A DNA stretch of 49,114 nt from Bacillota bacterium (GTDB lineage: Bacteria; Bacillota; GCA-003054495; Carboxydocellales; JAJZSN01). Below, one piece after another: positions 36,046 to 44,911 of this stretch. Made by a program: the position numbers and the translations under genes. The first letter of the stretch is position 1. Each line of letters starts with the position of its first letter. The stretch is taken from the NCBI GenBank assembly GCA_021849745.1, contig JAJZSN010000001.1, forward strand, positions 38,727 to 87,840, written 5' to 3'. The notes below the pieces were generated by a model. That model did not search any database. It was given only the letters and a program-made list of their open reading frames with translations, and had not been told where the DNA came from.

Positions 36046-38130
36046 TTCAGTTTCCACTTCCCGATAGTTACATCCCTTGGTGGAACATTTATAAATATTA
36101 CCTTTACTTTTGGTAACTTTTTTGACCAGCATCTCGCCGCAGTCGGGGCACTTCTTCTCGGTGGGGGCATCCCAGACCACGAATTCACATTCAGGATAAT
36201 TGCTGCAGCCGTAGAATTTGCGGCCCTTCTTACTCCGTCGGGAGACAATCTCCCCTTCGCATTTGGGGCATTTAACTCCGGTGGCTTCCAGCAAGGGTTT
36301 GGTATACTGACATTCAGGGAAACCCGGACAAGCCAGGAACTTGCCGAAGCGGCCCAGCTTAATAACCAGGTTGCGGTCACAATTAGGACAATGCTCCTCC
36401 GTTACCTCATCGGCAATTTCTACTTTACCGATGACTTCTTCGGCTTCTTCCAATGTTTCCTGGAAAGGGCCGTAGAATTCCTCGATGACTTTAACCCAAT
36501 CCACTTCGCCTTCTGCAATCAAGTCCAATTTATTTTCCATACCAGCGGTAAAATCAACATCAATAATATCCTGGAAGTGGGTCTTCAGCAAATCCACTAC
36601 CAGATAACCCAACTCAGTGGGGAAAAATTGTTTTTCTTCCTTAACGATATAACCCCGTTTTTGTACGGTTTCCACTGTGGGAGCATAGGTACTGGGCCGA
36701 CCGATGCCCAACTCTTCCAGAGTCTTAATCAAGGATGCGTCGGTATACCGGGGCGGCGGCTGGGTAAAGTGCTGTTTGGGCTGCAGTTCACTCTGGAGTT
36801 CCAGTTTATCCCCCTGAGCCAACTCAGGCAAGAGTTTTTGATCATCAGGGGTGTCTTCATCGGTTCCTTCGATATATAACTTCATGAAGCCGGGGAATTT
36901 CACCACCGATCCGGTGGCCCTGAAAATCAACCCCTTAGTTTCAATATCCACACTGGTGGTATCCACCACGGCAGTATTCATCTGACAAGCCACGAAACGT
37001 TCCCAAATGAGTTTATACAACTTAAACTGATCCCGACTGAGCTGAGATTTGACGGTCTCCGGTTCCCTTAATGCCGAAGTGGGCCTGATAGCCTCATGAG
37101 CATCCTGAGCCTTGCTCTTGGTAGGAAAAACTCTGGGCTCTTCAGGAAGGTATTCGGCCCCGAATTTATCCTGAATCAGACCCCGGACTTCCTGAACAGC
37201 AAGATCGGAAATCCTGGTAGAATCGGTACGGATATAGGTAACCAGACCCACAGTACCCTCTTTACCCAAATCCAAACCTTCATAAAGCTGTTGGGCCACC
37301 TGCATGGTTTTCCGGGCCGGGAAATTCAGCTTGCGGTAAGCCTCCTGCTGCAGGGTACTGGTGATAAAAGGGGGCGCCGGGTTGCGCTTCTTTTCCCTCT
37401 TCTTGACCTGGGTAACGGTATAGGCCGCTCCTGTCAGGCGGTTCAAAATAGCGTCCATGGCCTCCCGGTTGGAGATGGTGATTTTCTCTTCTCCGTCCCG
37501 GAGGAGCTTAGCTTCAAAAGGTTTGCCTCCGGCCTTGGCCAGAACCCCTGTCAAGGTCCAATATTCCTCAGGAACAAACTCCTGAATCTCATCCTCTCGG
37601 TCACAAATAAGCCGTACCGCCACCGATTGGACCCGCCCGGCGCTTAAGCCTTTGCGGATTTTACGCCAGAGGAGGGGACTTAGTTTATAGCCCACCAACC
37701 TGTCCAAGACCCGCCTGGCCTGCTGGGCTTCTACCCGGTGGTCATCAATGGTCCGGGGATGTTTCACAGCATCCTCAATGGCGTGTTTGGTGATTTCGTT
37801 AAACTCGATGCGGCACGGTTCTTTTTCATCTATTTTGAGCAAATGCTGTAAATGCCAGGCAATAGCCTCCCCCTCCCGGTCAGGGTCAGGGGCCAGCAGG
37901 ATTTTGTCAGCCTTTTTACTGGCTGCCCGCAGTTCTTTTAGGATGTCACCTTTCCCCCGAATGGTGATGTATTTGGGGGCAAAATCATGCTCCACATCCA
38001 CCCCAAACTGGCTTTTGGGCAAATCCCGTACATGACCCATGGAGGCCTTAACGGTATACTTCTTACCCAGAAACTTACCAATGGTTTTGGCTTTGGCCGG
38101 GGACTCAACAATAACCAATACTTTAGACAC
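36040..38130 (-). CDS. topA: DNA topoisomerase I (TopA)
   Basis: 696 residues from GTG 38130 ([17 protein letters not shown]). The Toprim acidic motif is DPDREGE (82-88). The active-site Tyr299 lies in [11 protein letters not shown]. Three C-terminal four-Cys zinc ribbons (CPNC...CPGFPEC, CPKC...CSNYPEC, CPDC...CSTKGC) end the protein. It relaxes negative supercoils. dprA lies upstream and trmFO downstream, as in Bacillus. The stop is within a heptamer array. Confidence 0.97.
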   Translation of the reverse strand: MSKVLVIVESPAKAKTIGKFLGKKYTVKASMGHVRDLPKSQFGVDVEHDFAPKYITIRGKGDILKELRAASKKADKILLAPDPDREGEAIAWHLQHLLKIDEKEPCRIEFNEITKHAIEDAVKHPRTIDDHRVEAQQARRVLDRLVGYKLSPLLWRKIRKGLSAGRVQSVAVRLICDREDEIQEFVPEEYWTLTGVLAKAGGKPFEAKLLRDGEEKITISNREAMDAILNRLTGAAYTVTQVKKREKKRNPAPPFITSTLQQEAYRKLNFPARKTMQVAQQLYEGLDLGKEGTVGLVTYIRTDSTRISDLAVQEVRGLIQDKFGAEYLPEEPRVFPTKSKAQDAHEAIRPTSALREPETVKSQLSRDQFKLYKLIWERFVACQMNTAVVDTTSVDIETKGLIFRATGSVVKFPGFMKLYIEGTDEDTPDDQKLLPELAQGDKLELQSELQPKQHFTQPPPRYTDASLIKTLEELGIGRPSTYAPTVETVQKRGYIVKEEKQFFPTELGYLVVDLLKTHFQDIIDVDFTAGMENKLDLIAEGEVDWVKVIEEFYGPFQETLEEAEEVIGKVEIADEVTEEHCPNCDRNLVIKLGRFGKFLACPGFPECQYTKPLLEATGVKCPKCEGEIVSRRSKKGRKFYGCSNYPECEFVVWDAPTEKKCPDCGEMLVKKVTKSKGNIYKCSTKGCNYREVETES

Positions 38131-38243
38131 TGTTCAACACCTCATTATCCCTTGCAGTGTTTGTTAACCTATTATTAACAATATAGCTTCCTTTAAACAT
38201 TATATTCTCTCAGGTTGTTGAAAATTTTCGCCTGCGGTTCCTT

Positions 38244-39332
38244 TTATCCCTGGGCCTGATAAATTTGGCCGGGTAATTGTTGTACCAAACCTTTCAGTTC
38301 AAGGTACATGAGGACTGTTAAAACCTGCTGGGTCGGCAGCTGCAGCCTCTGAGCCAGCTCATCTACCTGGAGGGGAAATTCATGTAAAAGGTTTAAGACC
38401 ATTTTTTCTTCAGGGGATACTGGGCTGCCCGCTGTTTCAACCCGCCTGGTCATCCTTTCCGGGAAAAGGGTATCATAGGCCAGTTCCTCCAGGATATCCT
38501 CTATTCCCCCTACCAGTTTGGCCCCCTGTTTGATTAGGTTATGGGGTCCTTGGCTGGTGGAACTGGTAATGGGCCCCGGAACGGCGAAAACATCGCGACC
38601 CTGTTCCAGAGCGAAATCTACAGTAATCAGGGCGCCGCTACGTTTTTCAGCTTCCACCACTACAGTCCCCAGAGTTAAGCCGCTAATGATGCGGTTACGG
38701 GCGGGGAACATCCAATCCTGGGGTCCCATCCCTAAGGGGATCTCACTGACCACGGCCCCGGTGGCTATAATCTCCTCCATCAGGCTCTTGTTTTCCCTAG
38801 GATAGACCACATCCACACCACAGCCCAGCACAGCCACCGTGCCCCCGGCAGCAAGGGCTCCCTTATGGGCCGCCGTATCAATACCCCTGGCCATGCCGCT
38901 GACCACCCAGATTCCGGCTTCAGTCAGTTCACGACCAAGCTGCCGGGCCACCCCCAGACCGTAAGGACTGGCTTTGCGGGTGCCAACCACAGCTACAGCC
39001 ATGGCCTTCAACCTGCTCAAATCCCCCCTGACATAGAGGAGGGTTGGCGCTCCGGGGATGTGGGCCAGGTTGGCGGGGTAATCCGCCTCCCCATGGCAAA
39101 TCACATACGCTCCTGCCTTAGCCAGTTTCTCCCCTTCCTGGTCCAGGGAGACTTTACGGCGCGAAGACAGGAATTCCTCTAGTTCCACCGGTTTCCAGGC
39201 CACCTTTTCCCGAACCAGGTTGTCGGGGGCTTCCCAGGCGGCCCTGGCGGTACCGAAGACATCCACCAATTGTTTCATTTTTCGGGAACTACAAACCTTA
39301 TGTAAACCAATAGAAAATAGTTTTTCTTTCAT
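38244..39332 (-). CDS. dprA: DNA-processing protein DprA (Smf)
   Basis: 362 residues from ATG 39332 (MKEKLFSIGL), which has GGGGTGGG upstream; a longer frame to 39518 adds residues unlike the family and overlaps the LigD-like gene. The Rossmann-type core shows VAVVGTRKASPYGLGVARQLG, SGMARGIDTAAHKGALAAGGTVAVLGCGVDVVYPREN and ITVDFALEQGRDVFAVPG. A C-terminal winged helix follows (about 300-360). DprA loads RecA on incoming single-stranded DNA during transformation. It ends 113 bases upstream of topA. Confidence 0.94.
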   Translation of the reverse strand: MKEKLFSIGLHKVCSSRKMKQLVDVFGTARAAWEAPDNLVREKVAWKPVELEEFLSSRRKVSLDQEGEKLAKAGAYVICHGEADYPANLAHIPGAPTLLYVRGDLSRLKAMAVAVVGTRKASPYGLGVARQLGRELTEAGIWVVSGMARGIDTAAHKGALAAGGTVAVLGCGVDVVYPRENKSLMEEIIATGAVVSEIPLGMGPQDWMFPARNRIISGLTLGTVVVEAEKRSGALITVDFALEQGRDVFAVPGPITSSTSQGPHNLIKQGAKLVGGIEDILEELAYDTLFPERMTRRVETAGSPVSPEEKMVLNLLHEFPLQVDELAQRLQLPTQQVLTVLMYLELKGLVQQLPGQIYQAQG

Positions 39333-39430
39333 TTTTACCCACCCCATGAGAAATTTAACATGACACCACATATTCTGTCTATTGGTCATATTTTCCTGCT
39401 GGGGAAGGTAAAATATTTTTCCTGTTTTAT

Positions 39431-40327
39431 TTATAGTAAATCGATAATCGGCTGTAAGGACTGGCGTTTTTGTAACAATCCCCGGAAAATATCCCCTTTG
39501 ACAGCCAGCCGTTGCCAAATGGTGTGAATATTAAACTGCCGGGGGTCTTCTAAACCCTGCTCCAGTTCCCACCACTCCAGGGGAGTAGAAACGGGAGCTC
39601 CGGGGTGAGGTCGTAGGCTGTAAACCCAGGCCATGCTGCGGTTATACCCGTTTTGCAGGTAGTCTATATAAACTCGTCCGGTGCGGTTTTCCACCTTCCG
39701 TTCCACCGTAGCCTTTTGGGGATAATGACGGGCAATCAGGTGGGCAATATACCCCATAGCGTTTTTCACTTCTTCATAAGTATGCTTGGTTTCCAGGGGC
39801 AGGTACAGGTGAATTCCAGTAGCGCCGGAGGTTTTGGGAAAAGCCGTCAACCCGAATTCATCCAATACACCTTTGACCACCAGGGCCATCTCCACCGTGT
39901 CCCGGAAAGTGGCCGGTTCCATGGGATCCAGATCCACCACTGCAATATCCGGATAGTTAAGGGCCTCGGTGCGGGAAAGCATCCCGTGAACTTCAATACA
40001 CCCCTGACTGGCCATCCAAGCCAAAGTTGGGGCCTCGGCGGCGGTCACGAAATTGATTACCCTTCTGCCGCTGGAAGGCACGGGAAAGGTTTCCACCCAT
40101 TCAGGGGCATAATCGGGACACTCCTTCTGATAAAAGAAATCTCCTTCCATCCCGTCAGGATATCTCACCATGGTCAAGGGGCGATTACGAATATATGGCA
40201 ATATTACAGGTGCAATATCCACATAATATTTGATAAGATCTGCTTTTGTCAACCCTTCAGGCCAAAACTTCTTATCAAGATTGCCGATAATTAGTTCTTT
40301 ACCACCAATAGTAACCGTTTTTTTCAT
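39431..40327 (-). CDS. LigD-type NHEJ polymerase/primase domain protein
   Basis: 298 residues from ATG 40327, with GGAGGTGG upstream, two bases after the ligase stop. The fold is the archaeo-eukaryotic primase type of LigD: catalytic Asp132 and Asp134 in VVDLDPM, the SGATGIHLYLPL motif with the conserved His, and the N-terminal LTKADLIKYYVDIAPVILPYIRNRPLTMVRYPDG signature. Such stand-alone polymerases fill ends during non-homologous end joining. It is encoded separately from the ligase, with no phosphoesterase domain in the window. Confidence 0.93.
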   Translation of the reverse strand: MKKTVTIGGKELIIGNLDKKFWPEGLTKADLIKYYVDIAPVILPYIRNRPLTMVRYPDGMEGDFFYQKECPDYAPEWVETFPVPSSGRRVINFVTAAEAPTLAWMASQGCIEVHGMLSRTEALNYPDIAVVDLDPMEPATFRDTVEMALVVKGVLDEFGLTAFPKTSGATGIHLYLPLETKHTYEEVKNAMGYIAHLIARHYPQKATVERKVENRTGRVYIDYLQNGYNRSMAWVYSLRPHPGAPVSTPLEWWELEQGLEDPRQFNIHTIWQRLAVKGDIFRGLLQKRQSLQPIIDLL

Positions 40328-40329
40328 TG

Positions 40330-41280
40330 TTAATCCACCTCCGGCCCCCGGCATTCCCGGGGCTCTTTATCAGGGCGAAATCCCTTAAAACTGGCATGGC
40401 GTAAGTTACAGTCCATGGTACGTTCCAAAAACTGTACGGTACAAACCAACCGCGGTTCAACCCACCGGGGCCGAACCAACCCGACTATCCTGTGACTGAA
40501 AGGTGAGTCCGGGATGCGGATGGTTTCCAGTAAGGCAAGCAGCTCCTGAATAAATTCTTCGCTAAACCCCGTGCCTACCTGGCCTTGATAAACCAGTTTA
40601 TCACCCTGGTAAGCCCCTAGGATCAGGGACCCAAATTGCTGGCGGTGCCCCGCCCCCGGAACATAACCGCAAACCACAAAATCTTCTTCCCGCAGGGTTT
40701 TAATTTTCCGCCAGTAGGGTGTTCTTTTCCCCGGCAGGTAAGGGCTGTCCCACTTTTTAGCCATAACCCCTTCCAGTTGTTGTTCCAGGCAGGCCCGGTA
40801 AAACTCCTGGCCATCCTCATGAATGTACTGGGAGATAATTAGCTGGGGATGACAACCTGCCACTTCCGCCAAAAGTTCTTTACGCTTAGCCAGGGGCTGT
40901 TGGGTAATCCAGCGGCCTTCATGGGCCAGGAGGTCAAAAGCCACGAAAACCACCGGTTCATGGGTCGCCATCCATTTGACCCTTTTGGGATCCCGCAGCC
41001 GATCCCGGCGCTGCATGTGCTGAAAAGAAGGGCGGCCCTGATAAAAGGTGACCAGTTCCCCGTCCAGAACCAGCGGCCCCCCTTTAATGGCTCGGTAGAG
41101 GTCGGCCAGTTCAGGATACCTTTCTGTCATTTCGTAGCCGTTGCGGCTGTATAGCCTGGATCTGTTATTGAGGTAAGCCAAGCAGCGATAACCGTCCCAT
41201 TTGACCTCGAAGATAAATCCAGGATGGTCAAAGGGTTCACAAGTTATGGACAACATGGGTTTGATTATTTCCAGGTTCAC
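40330..41280 (-). CDS. ATP-dependent DNA ligase, LigD ligase-domain type
   Basis: 316 residues from GTG 41280, inside the end of ku. Adenylation motif with Lys27 is EVKWDGYR; further motifs are SRNGYEMTERYPEL, LDGELV, FVAFDLLAHEG, EGVMAKKWDSPYLPGKR and YWRKIKT. A C-terminal OB fold follows (FVVCGYVPGAGHRQQFGSLILGAY). It seals double-strand breaks with Ku and the LigD-type polymerase encoded next. The three genes are overlapping or adjacent (ku-ligase-polymerase). Confidence 0.94.
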   Translation of the reverse strand: MNLEIIKPMLSITCEPFDHPGFIFEVKWDGYRCLAYLNNRSRLYSRNGYEMTERYPELADLYRAIKGGPLVLDGELVTFYQGRPSFQHMQRRDRLRDPKRVKWMATHEPVVFVAFDLLAHEGRWITQQPLAKRKELLAEVAGCHPQLIISQYIHEDGQEFYRACLEQQLEGVMAKKWDSPYLPGKRTPYWRKIKTLREEDFVVCGYVPGAGHRQQFGSLILGAYQGDKLVYQGQVGTGFSEEFIQELLALLETIRIPDSPFSHRIVGLVRPRWVEPRLVCTVQFLERTMDCNLRHASFKGFRPDKEPRECRGPEVD

Positions 41281-42097
41281 AGGCTACCCTACCTTTCGGG
41301 TTTGAGGATTTTAGGAGGTTTTCCTTTTTCTCCTTGGCCACCTGGATACTAGCTTTTAAGGCTTCCATCAGGTCTACCACCTTGGTAGCGGCAGGAGCTT
41401 CGGGGACAGCAATTTCCTCCCCGGTTATCTTGGCCTGGATCAGTTCACTTAAAGCCTCCCGGTACTCGTTGGTGTACTTTTCCGGCTCAAAGTCCGCTTC
41501 CAGGCTGCCGATGAGGTTGACCGCCATCTTGATTTCATTCTCATGAAGGTTGACGTTGTAATCCAATTCAGCCAGGTATTTGGTTGACCTAACTTCGTCG
41601 GGGTAATACATGGTCTCCATTACCAGGCAGTTGTCATAGGCCCGTAGAGCGCACAAGGATTCCTTGGAGCGGATGACTACCTTGGCAATGGCCACCCGCT
41701 TACTGTCCTCCATGGCTTTCTTCAACAGGGCGTAAGCCTTTTGCCCACCGTCATTGGGTACCAGGTAGTAGGATTTGTCATAGTATATAGGGTCAATTTC
41801 CTCCAGGTTGACAAAGTCAATAATCTCCACCGCCTTGGTGGCAGCCACCGGAATATTTTCGAAATCCTCGTCCTTCATGATGACATAACGGCCCTTTTCA
41901 TACTCGTAACCCCGGACGATTTCTTCCATGCCGATATCGGTATCACAAGCAGGGCAGTAACGTTCATATTTGACGGGGGTTTTGCACTTTTCATGGAGGT
42001 AGTTGAACTTAATGTCCTTGTTTTCGGTGGCAGAATACATTTTAACGGGAACGTTGACCAACCCGAAACTGATGGCGCCTTTCCACATTGTTCTCAT
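41237..42097 (-). CDS. ku: Non-homologous end joining protein Ku
   Basis: 286 residues. The bacterial Ku start MWKGAISFGLVNVPVKMYSATE is intact. The middle has HEKCKTPVKYERYCPACD, YEYEKGRYVIMKDEDFENI and YDKSYYLVPNDGGQKAYALL. The C-terminal extension is Lys-rich (VAKEKKENLLKSSNPKGR), consistent with ligase/DNA contacts. A homodimer encircles DNA ends and recruits the ligase. Its end overlaps the ligase start by 44 bases. The ribosome site (GAAAGGAT) is weak and distant. Confidence 0.96.
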   Translation of the reverse strand: MRTMWKGAISFGLVNVPVKMYSATENKDIKFNYLHEKCKTPVKYERYCPACDTDIGMEEIVRGYEYEKGRYVIMKDEDFENIPVAATKAVEIIDFVNLEEIDPIYYDKSYYLVPNDGGQKAYALLKKAMEDSKRVAIAKVVIRSKESLCALRAYDNCLVMETMYYPDEVRSTKYLAELDYNVNLHENEIKMAVNLIGSLEADFEPEKYTNEYREALSELIQAKITGEEIAVPEAPAATKVVDLMEALKASIQVAKEKKENLLKSSNPKGRVACEPGNNQTHVVHNL

Positions 42098-42118
42098 GCT
42101 TATACTGTCATCCTTTCT

Positions 42119-42331
42119 GGTCAGGGGTTAGGTGTTAGGTGTTAGGGAAAGATTTAGTTAATTTATAGTTAGTATCACCAGCGGCGATAAGAATAATGAA
42201 TGGTTTAATAGTTACTTTGAAGTCGGTGCAATATATGGTAAAATAATATAGATAATGGCGTCTTTACAGTTACCGTGGCACGAATCGAGAAAGAAAAAAT
42301 TTAACGGGCTTCCCCCCTAACCCCTAACCAA
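42119..42331. repeat. Inverted G-rich heptamer arrays flanking the ku / PK-like promoter region
   Basis: The left arm (42119-42148) on the plus strand reads CAGGGGT, then TAGGTGT twice and TAGGG. The right arm (42306-42331) on the minus strand reads TAGGGGT and TAGGGG. The 157 bases between them hold the divergent promoters. This is the TAGGNNN variant of the heptamer family in two-arm form. Confidence 0.8.
42217..42244 (+). promoter_or_regulatory. Candidate sigma-A promoter of the PK-C-domain gene
   Basis: TTGAAG (42217-42222), 16-base spacer, TAAAAT (42239-42244), about 100 bases before the ATG at 42346. No convincing operator was seen. Confidence 0.4.
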
Positions 42332-42345
42332 GGAGGAATACACCC

Positions 42346-42882
42346 ATGCAAAAAGGAAAAGCAAGTACCGACCAAGCCATTGCCCTGGCAATAAAAAAGG
42401 CTGGAGAACTGGGCATTAAACACATCGTTGTAGCTTCCAATAGCGGCTGGACTGCGGAAAAACTTCTCAACCAAGGATTCGAAATTGTCTGTGTTACCCA
42501 TCACGTGGGTTTTAATGGCCCCGGGATAGACGAAATGCCCTCGGAAATGCGTCGCAAACTACAGGAGCAGGGGGTTAAAGTACTTACCACCACCCATCTC
42601 TTTGCCGGATTGGACCGGGCGGTACGTAACAAGTTCGGCGGGGTTTATCCGGCAGAGATTATGGCCCAGACCCTGAGGATGTTTGGCCAGGGGGTCAAGG
42701 TAGGGGTAGAGATTGCTGGAATGGCCCTGGATGCCGGACTAATTCCTTACGGCGAAGATGTAGTGGCCATTGGCGGCACCGGTGAAGGGGCAGATACCGC
42801 CATAGTAGTGCGCCCCGCTCATTCCAATAAGTTTTTTGATACAGTAATCAAGGAAATTATCTGCATGCCAAGAGAGAAGTAA
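42346..42882 (+). CDS. Stand-alone pyruvate kinase alpha/beta (C-terminal) domain protein
   Basis: 178 residues. The sequence AIALAIKKAGELGIKHIVVASNSGWTAEKLL and GFEIVCVTHHVGFNGPGIDEM matches the pyruvate kinase C-terminal domain family seen as single-domain proteins in Clostridia and Archaea. No catalytic TIM barrel is present, so kinase activity is not expected. The function is unknown; a regulatory or phospho-ligand-binding role is only a guess. RBS AAGGAGGAATACACCC precedes the ATG, and a strong terminator follows. Confidence 0.85.
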   Translation: MQKGKASTDQAIALAIKKAGELGIKHIVVASNSGWTAEKLLNQGFEIVCVTHHVGFNGPGIDEMPSEMRRKLQEQGVKVLTTTHLFAGLDRAVRNKFGGVYPAEIMAQTLRMFGQGVKVGVEIAGMALDAGLIPYGEDVVAIGGTGEGADTAIVVRPAHSNKFFDTVIKEIICMPREK

Positions 42883-42886
42883 TAGG

Positions 42887-42935
42887 GCCCGTCCCAAAGT
42901 TCATTTTTGAACTCTTGGGACGGCTTTATTTTTTT
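42887..42935 (+). terminator. Intrinsic terminator after the PK-C-domain gene
   Basis: GTCCCAA-A-GTTC pairs with GAAC-TC-TTGGGAC around a short AT-rich loop and is followed by CGGCTTTATTTTTTT. It insulates the SOS promoter downstream. Confidence 0.9.
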
Positions 42936-43032
42936 GTATGTGAAGGTGCAAACCACGGATAAAAGCTATTTCCCAAGCCTTAAGACGTACCGAGAGCAAC
43001 CAACCAACAAACAGGTAACTAAACTCCCCCTC

Positions 43033-43086
43033 TTGACAGAACTTTTGTTCGATTATATAATTAATCTTACCTCGAACATCCGTTCC
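43033..43086 (+). promoter_or_regulatory. Consensus sigma-A promoter with two LexA (SOS) boxes
   Basis: TTGACA (43033-43038), 17-base spacer, TATAAT (43056-43061): a full-consensus promoter. The spacer holds GAACTTTTGTTC (43039-43050), and GAACATCCGTTC (43074-43085) lies in the early transcribed region just ahead of the AGGGGGTGAG ribosome site. Both fit GAAC-N4-GTTC, the Gram-positive LexA/DinR operator core. The pair would silence a strong promoter until DNA damage. Confidence 0.9.
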
Positions 43087-43103
43087 TAAAAGGGGGTGAG
43101 TTT

Positions 43104-44339
43104 TTGTCCAGGACCATTTTGTTAATCGATATGAACTCTTTTTTTGCCTCTGTCCATCAGGCCCTGGATCCTTCCTTAAAGGGTAAACCGGTCATCGTCT
43201 GCGGCGACCCGGAAAAGCGCCATGGCATCGTACTGGCTGCCAGTTATGAGGCCAAGAAACACGGAGTCAAAACCGGCATGGGCAACTGGGAAGCCCGTAA
43301 AGTTTTGCCCCGGGCCGTCTACATTCGCCCCAGTTACCCCGATTATTTTGCCTTCTCCAACCGCATCATCAACATCCTCAAGAATTTCTCTCCCCTGGTG
43401 GAACCCTTCAGCATCGACGAGGCCTTCGTGGATGCCACCGGCTGCGAAGAATTATTCGGCTCCGGGGAGTCCATGGCCCGTACTATTAAGGCTGAAATCA
43501 AAACCAAGGCCGACATCCTCTGTTCAGTAGGAGTCGGCCCCAATAAACTGCTGGCCAAAATGGCCGCCGATATGCAGAAACCCGATGGTTTGACGGTACT
43601 GACCATGACAGATGTGCCTGCCCGGTTATGGCCTTTGCCCCTGGAAAAACTCTTCGGTATCGGCTCCCGAACCCGGATTAAACTCAACCGGCTCAATCTT
43701 TGGACCATCGGTGATCTGGCCCGGTGTGACGTCAATATCCTGAAAGGTCGTTTTGGAGTAATCGGCCAGGTGCTTCATTTGTCTGCCAACGGTGTCGACT
43801 ACTCCCCCGTAGACCCTAATTCCTTGGATGAGGTTAAAGGCATCGGCCACCAACTGACCCTGCCCAGAGATTACCGGGGTTACGACCAGATTAAGGTGGC
43901 CCTGCTGGATCTTTGTGAGCTGGTAAGCCGCAGGGCCAGACTGGGAGGATACGCAGGTAAAACAATCTCACTAAGCCTTACAGATCCCAACCGTAATGGG
44001 CTTTCCCGTTCCCGCACCATGGATTTCCATACTGATTTGACGGAAGACATTTTTCATACAGCGTTACAACTCCTCCACCTTCATTGGCCCCCCGAACTTC
44101 CTGTACGCTTGGTGGGAGTAAGTATTACCAACCTGATTAAAAAATCCGGTGAACAACTGGATCTGATGGGTGAAAAAGAAAAACTCCGCCGGTTAACCAA
44201 GGCCTGTGACCTGATTAAAAACCGCTACGGAGAATCCAGTCTGCTCCGGGCCTCTACTTTGACCAAGGAGGGTATCATCAATGTACGACAACAAATTATG
44301 GGAGGGGCACCGACTCCTCTACCCCCAACAACGGGATAA
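43104..44339 (+). CDS. dinB: Y-family DNA polymerase (Pol IV / DinB-UmuC type)
   Basis: 411 residues from TTG 43104 after AGGGGGTGAG. The catalytic carboxylates are Asp9 (LLIDMNSFFASV), Asp105 and Glu106 (FSIDEAFVDATG). The helix-hairpin-helix thumb region is around LEKLFGIGSRTRIKLNRL, and a little-finger domain follows (GHQLTLPRDYRGYDQIKVALLDLCELVSRRAR). It copies past damaged bases with low fidelity. Twin LexA boxes and a YolD-like partner overlapping its 3' end suggest the Firmicutes UvrX/YqjW-type SOS cassette rather than a housekeeping polymerase. Confidence 0.93.
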   Translation: MSRTILLIDMNSFFASVHQALDPSLKGKPVIVCGDPEKRHGIVLAASYEAKKHGVKTGMGNWEARKVLPRAVYIRPSYPDYFAFSNRIINILKNFSPLVEPFSIDEAFVDATGCEELFGSGESMARTIKAEIKTKADILCSVGVGPNKLLAKMAADMQKPDGLTVLTMTDVPARLWPLPLEKLFGIGSRTRIKLNRLNLWTIGDLARCDVNILKGRFGVIGQVLHLSANGVDYSPVDPNSLDEVKGIGHQLTLPRDYRGYDQIKVALLDLCELVSRRARLGGYAGKTISLSLTDPNRNGLSRSRTMDFHTDLTEDIFHTALQLLHLHWPPELPVRLVGVSITNLIKKSGEQLDLMGEKEKLRRLTKACDLIKNRYGESSLLRASTLTKEGIINVRQQIMGGAPTPLPPTTG

Positions 44340-44598
44340 TTGGCTCCAGGACAGAAAACCCAAGGTTTCCCCTCCCAACTTGACCGAGGAACAAATAGAG
44401 CGTTTGGAACAAAGAATAGCCTATGCACAAAAATTTCAAGTACCCCTATTAATTCGTTATGTGGATGAAGAAAATCAATTGGCAGAAGTCATCGCCTTTC
44501 GTCTCCAGACTAAACCCGGCCTCATCATCTGCCTCCATGACGCGGGGAAACCCCAACCCATTAGCTTTATGCGTATTACCGATATCCAGCTGCTTTGA
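44281..44598 (+). CDS. YolD-like protein
   Basis: 105 residues from ATG 44281 after AAGGAGGGTATCATCA, overlapping the polymerase gene by 59 bases in another frame. The sequence DNKLWEGHRLLYPQQRDNW, then LTEEQIERLEQRIAYAQKFQVPLLIRYVDE and ending SFMRITDIQLL, fits the YolD family. Members are typically encoded next to UmuC-like polymerases, and a UmuD-like role has been suggested but not shown. Likely SOS-induced with the polymerase. Confidence 0.85.
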   Translation: MYDNKLWEGHRLLYPQQRDNWLQDRKPKVSPPNLTEEQIERLEQRIAYAQKFQVPLLIRYVDEENQLAEVIAFRLQTKPGLIICLHDAGKPQPISFMRITDIQLL

Positions 44599-44608
44599 CT
44601 TTAAAGCC

Positions 44609-44890
44609 CTACCCTACGATCGACTTCACCGTCTTAGTAAAGGTGCTTAACCCACTGGTATGGTTTCTGACCAAAGGAATGGCAGCTCCTTTAGCTTCTT
44701 TGACAATGTTTTTGGCAATCTTGTGGGAAACCATGTTGGTACACATGATGATGCAGTCTACCCCTTGGATTTTGTCTATGTATTTAGGGCAAACCTTAGG
44801 AATAATCTTCAACTCACATTTATGCTCTTCAGCAACACGACGGTATTCTTTTTCTAAGCGATCCATGCCTCCAACCAGCGCTAAAGTCAC
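44609..44890 (-). CDS. DUF2325 family protein
   Basis: 93 residues from GTG 44890, six bases after GGAGGTG; the ATG at 44926 is embedded in the Fur-like operator and has no ribosome site. The sequence LALVGGMDRLEKEYRRVAEEH, then VDCIIMCTNMVSHKIAKNIVKEAKGAAIPLVRNHTSGLSTF, fits DUF2325, small Rossmann-like proteins of unknown function. It faces the yolD-like gene tail to tail with a 10-base gap. A Fur-like box at its promoter suggests iron control. Confidence 0.85.
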   Translation of the reverse strand: MTLALVGGMDRLEKEYRRVAEEHKCELKIIPKVCPKYIDKIQGVDCIIMCTNMVSHKIAKNIVKEAKGAAIPLVRNHTSGLSTFTKTVKSIVG

Positions 44891-44911
44891 GAAAAACACC
44901 TCCAAGTAGTT

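Noticed and set aside
35973..36380. N-terminal extension of trmFO to an ATG at 36380
   Set aside because: The extra 136 residues are read antiphase through the zinc-ribbon end of topA and a repeat array, and a TTG with an ideal AGGAGG gives the family N-terminus.
39333..39518. DprA start at 39518
   Set aside because: The extension overlaps the upstream polymerase gene and does not resemble DprA; ATG 39332 gives normal length.
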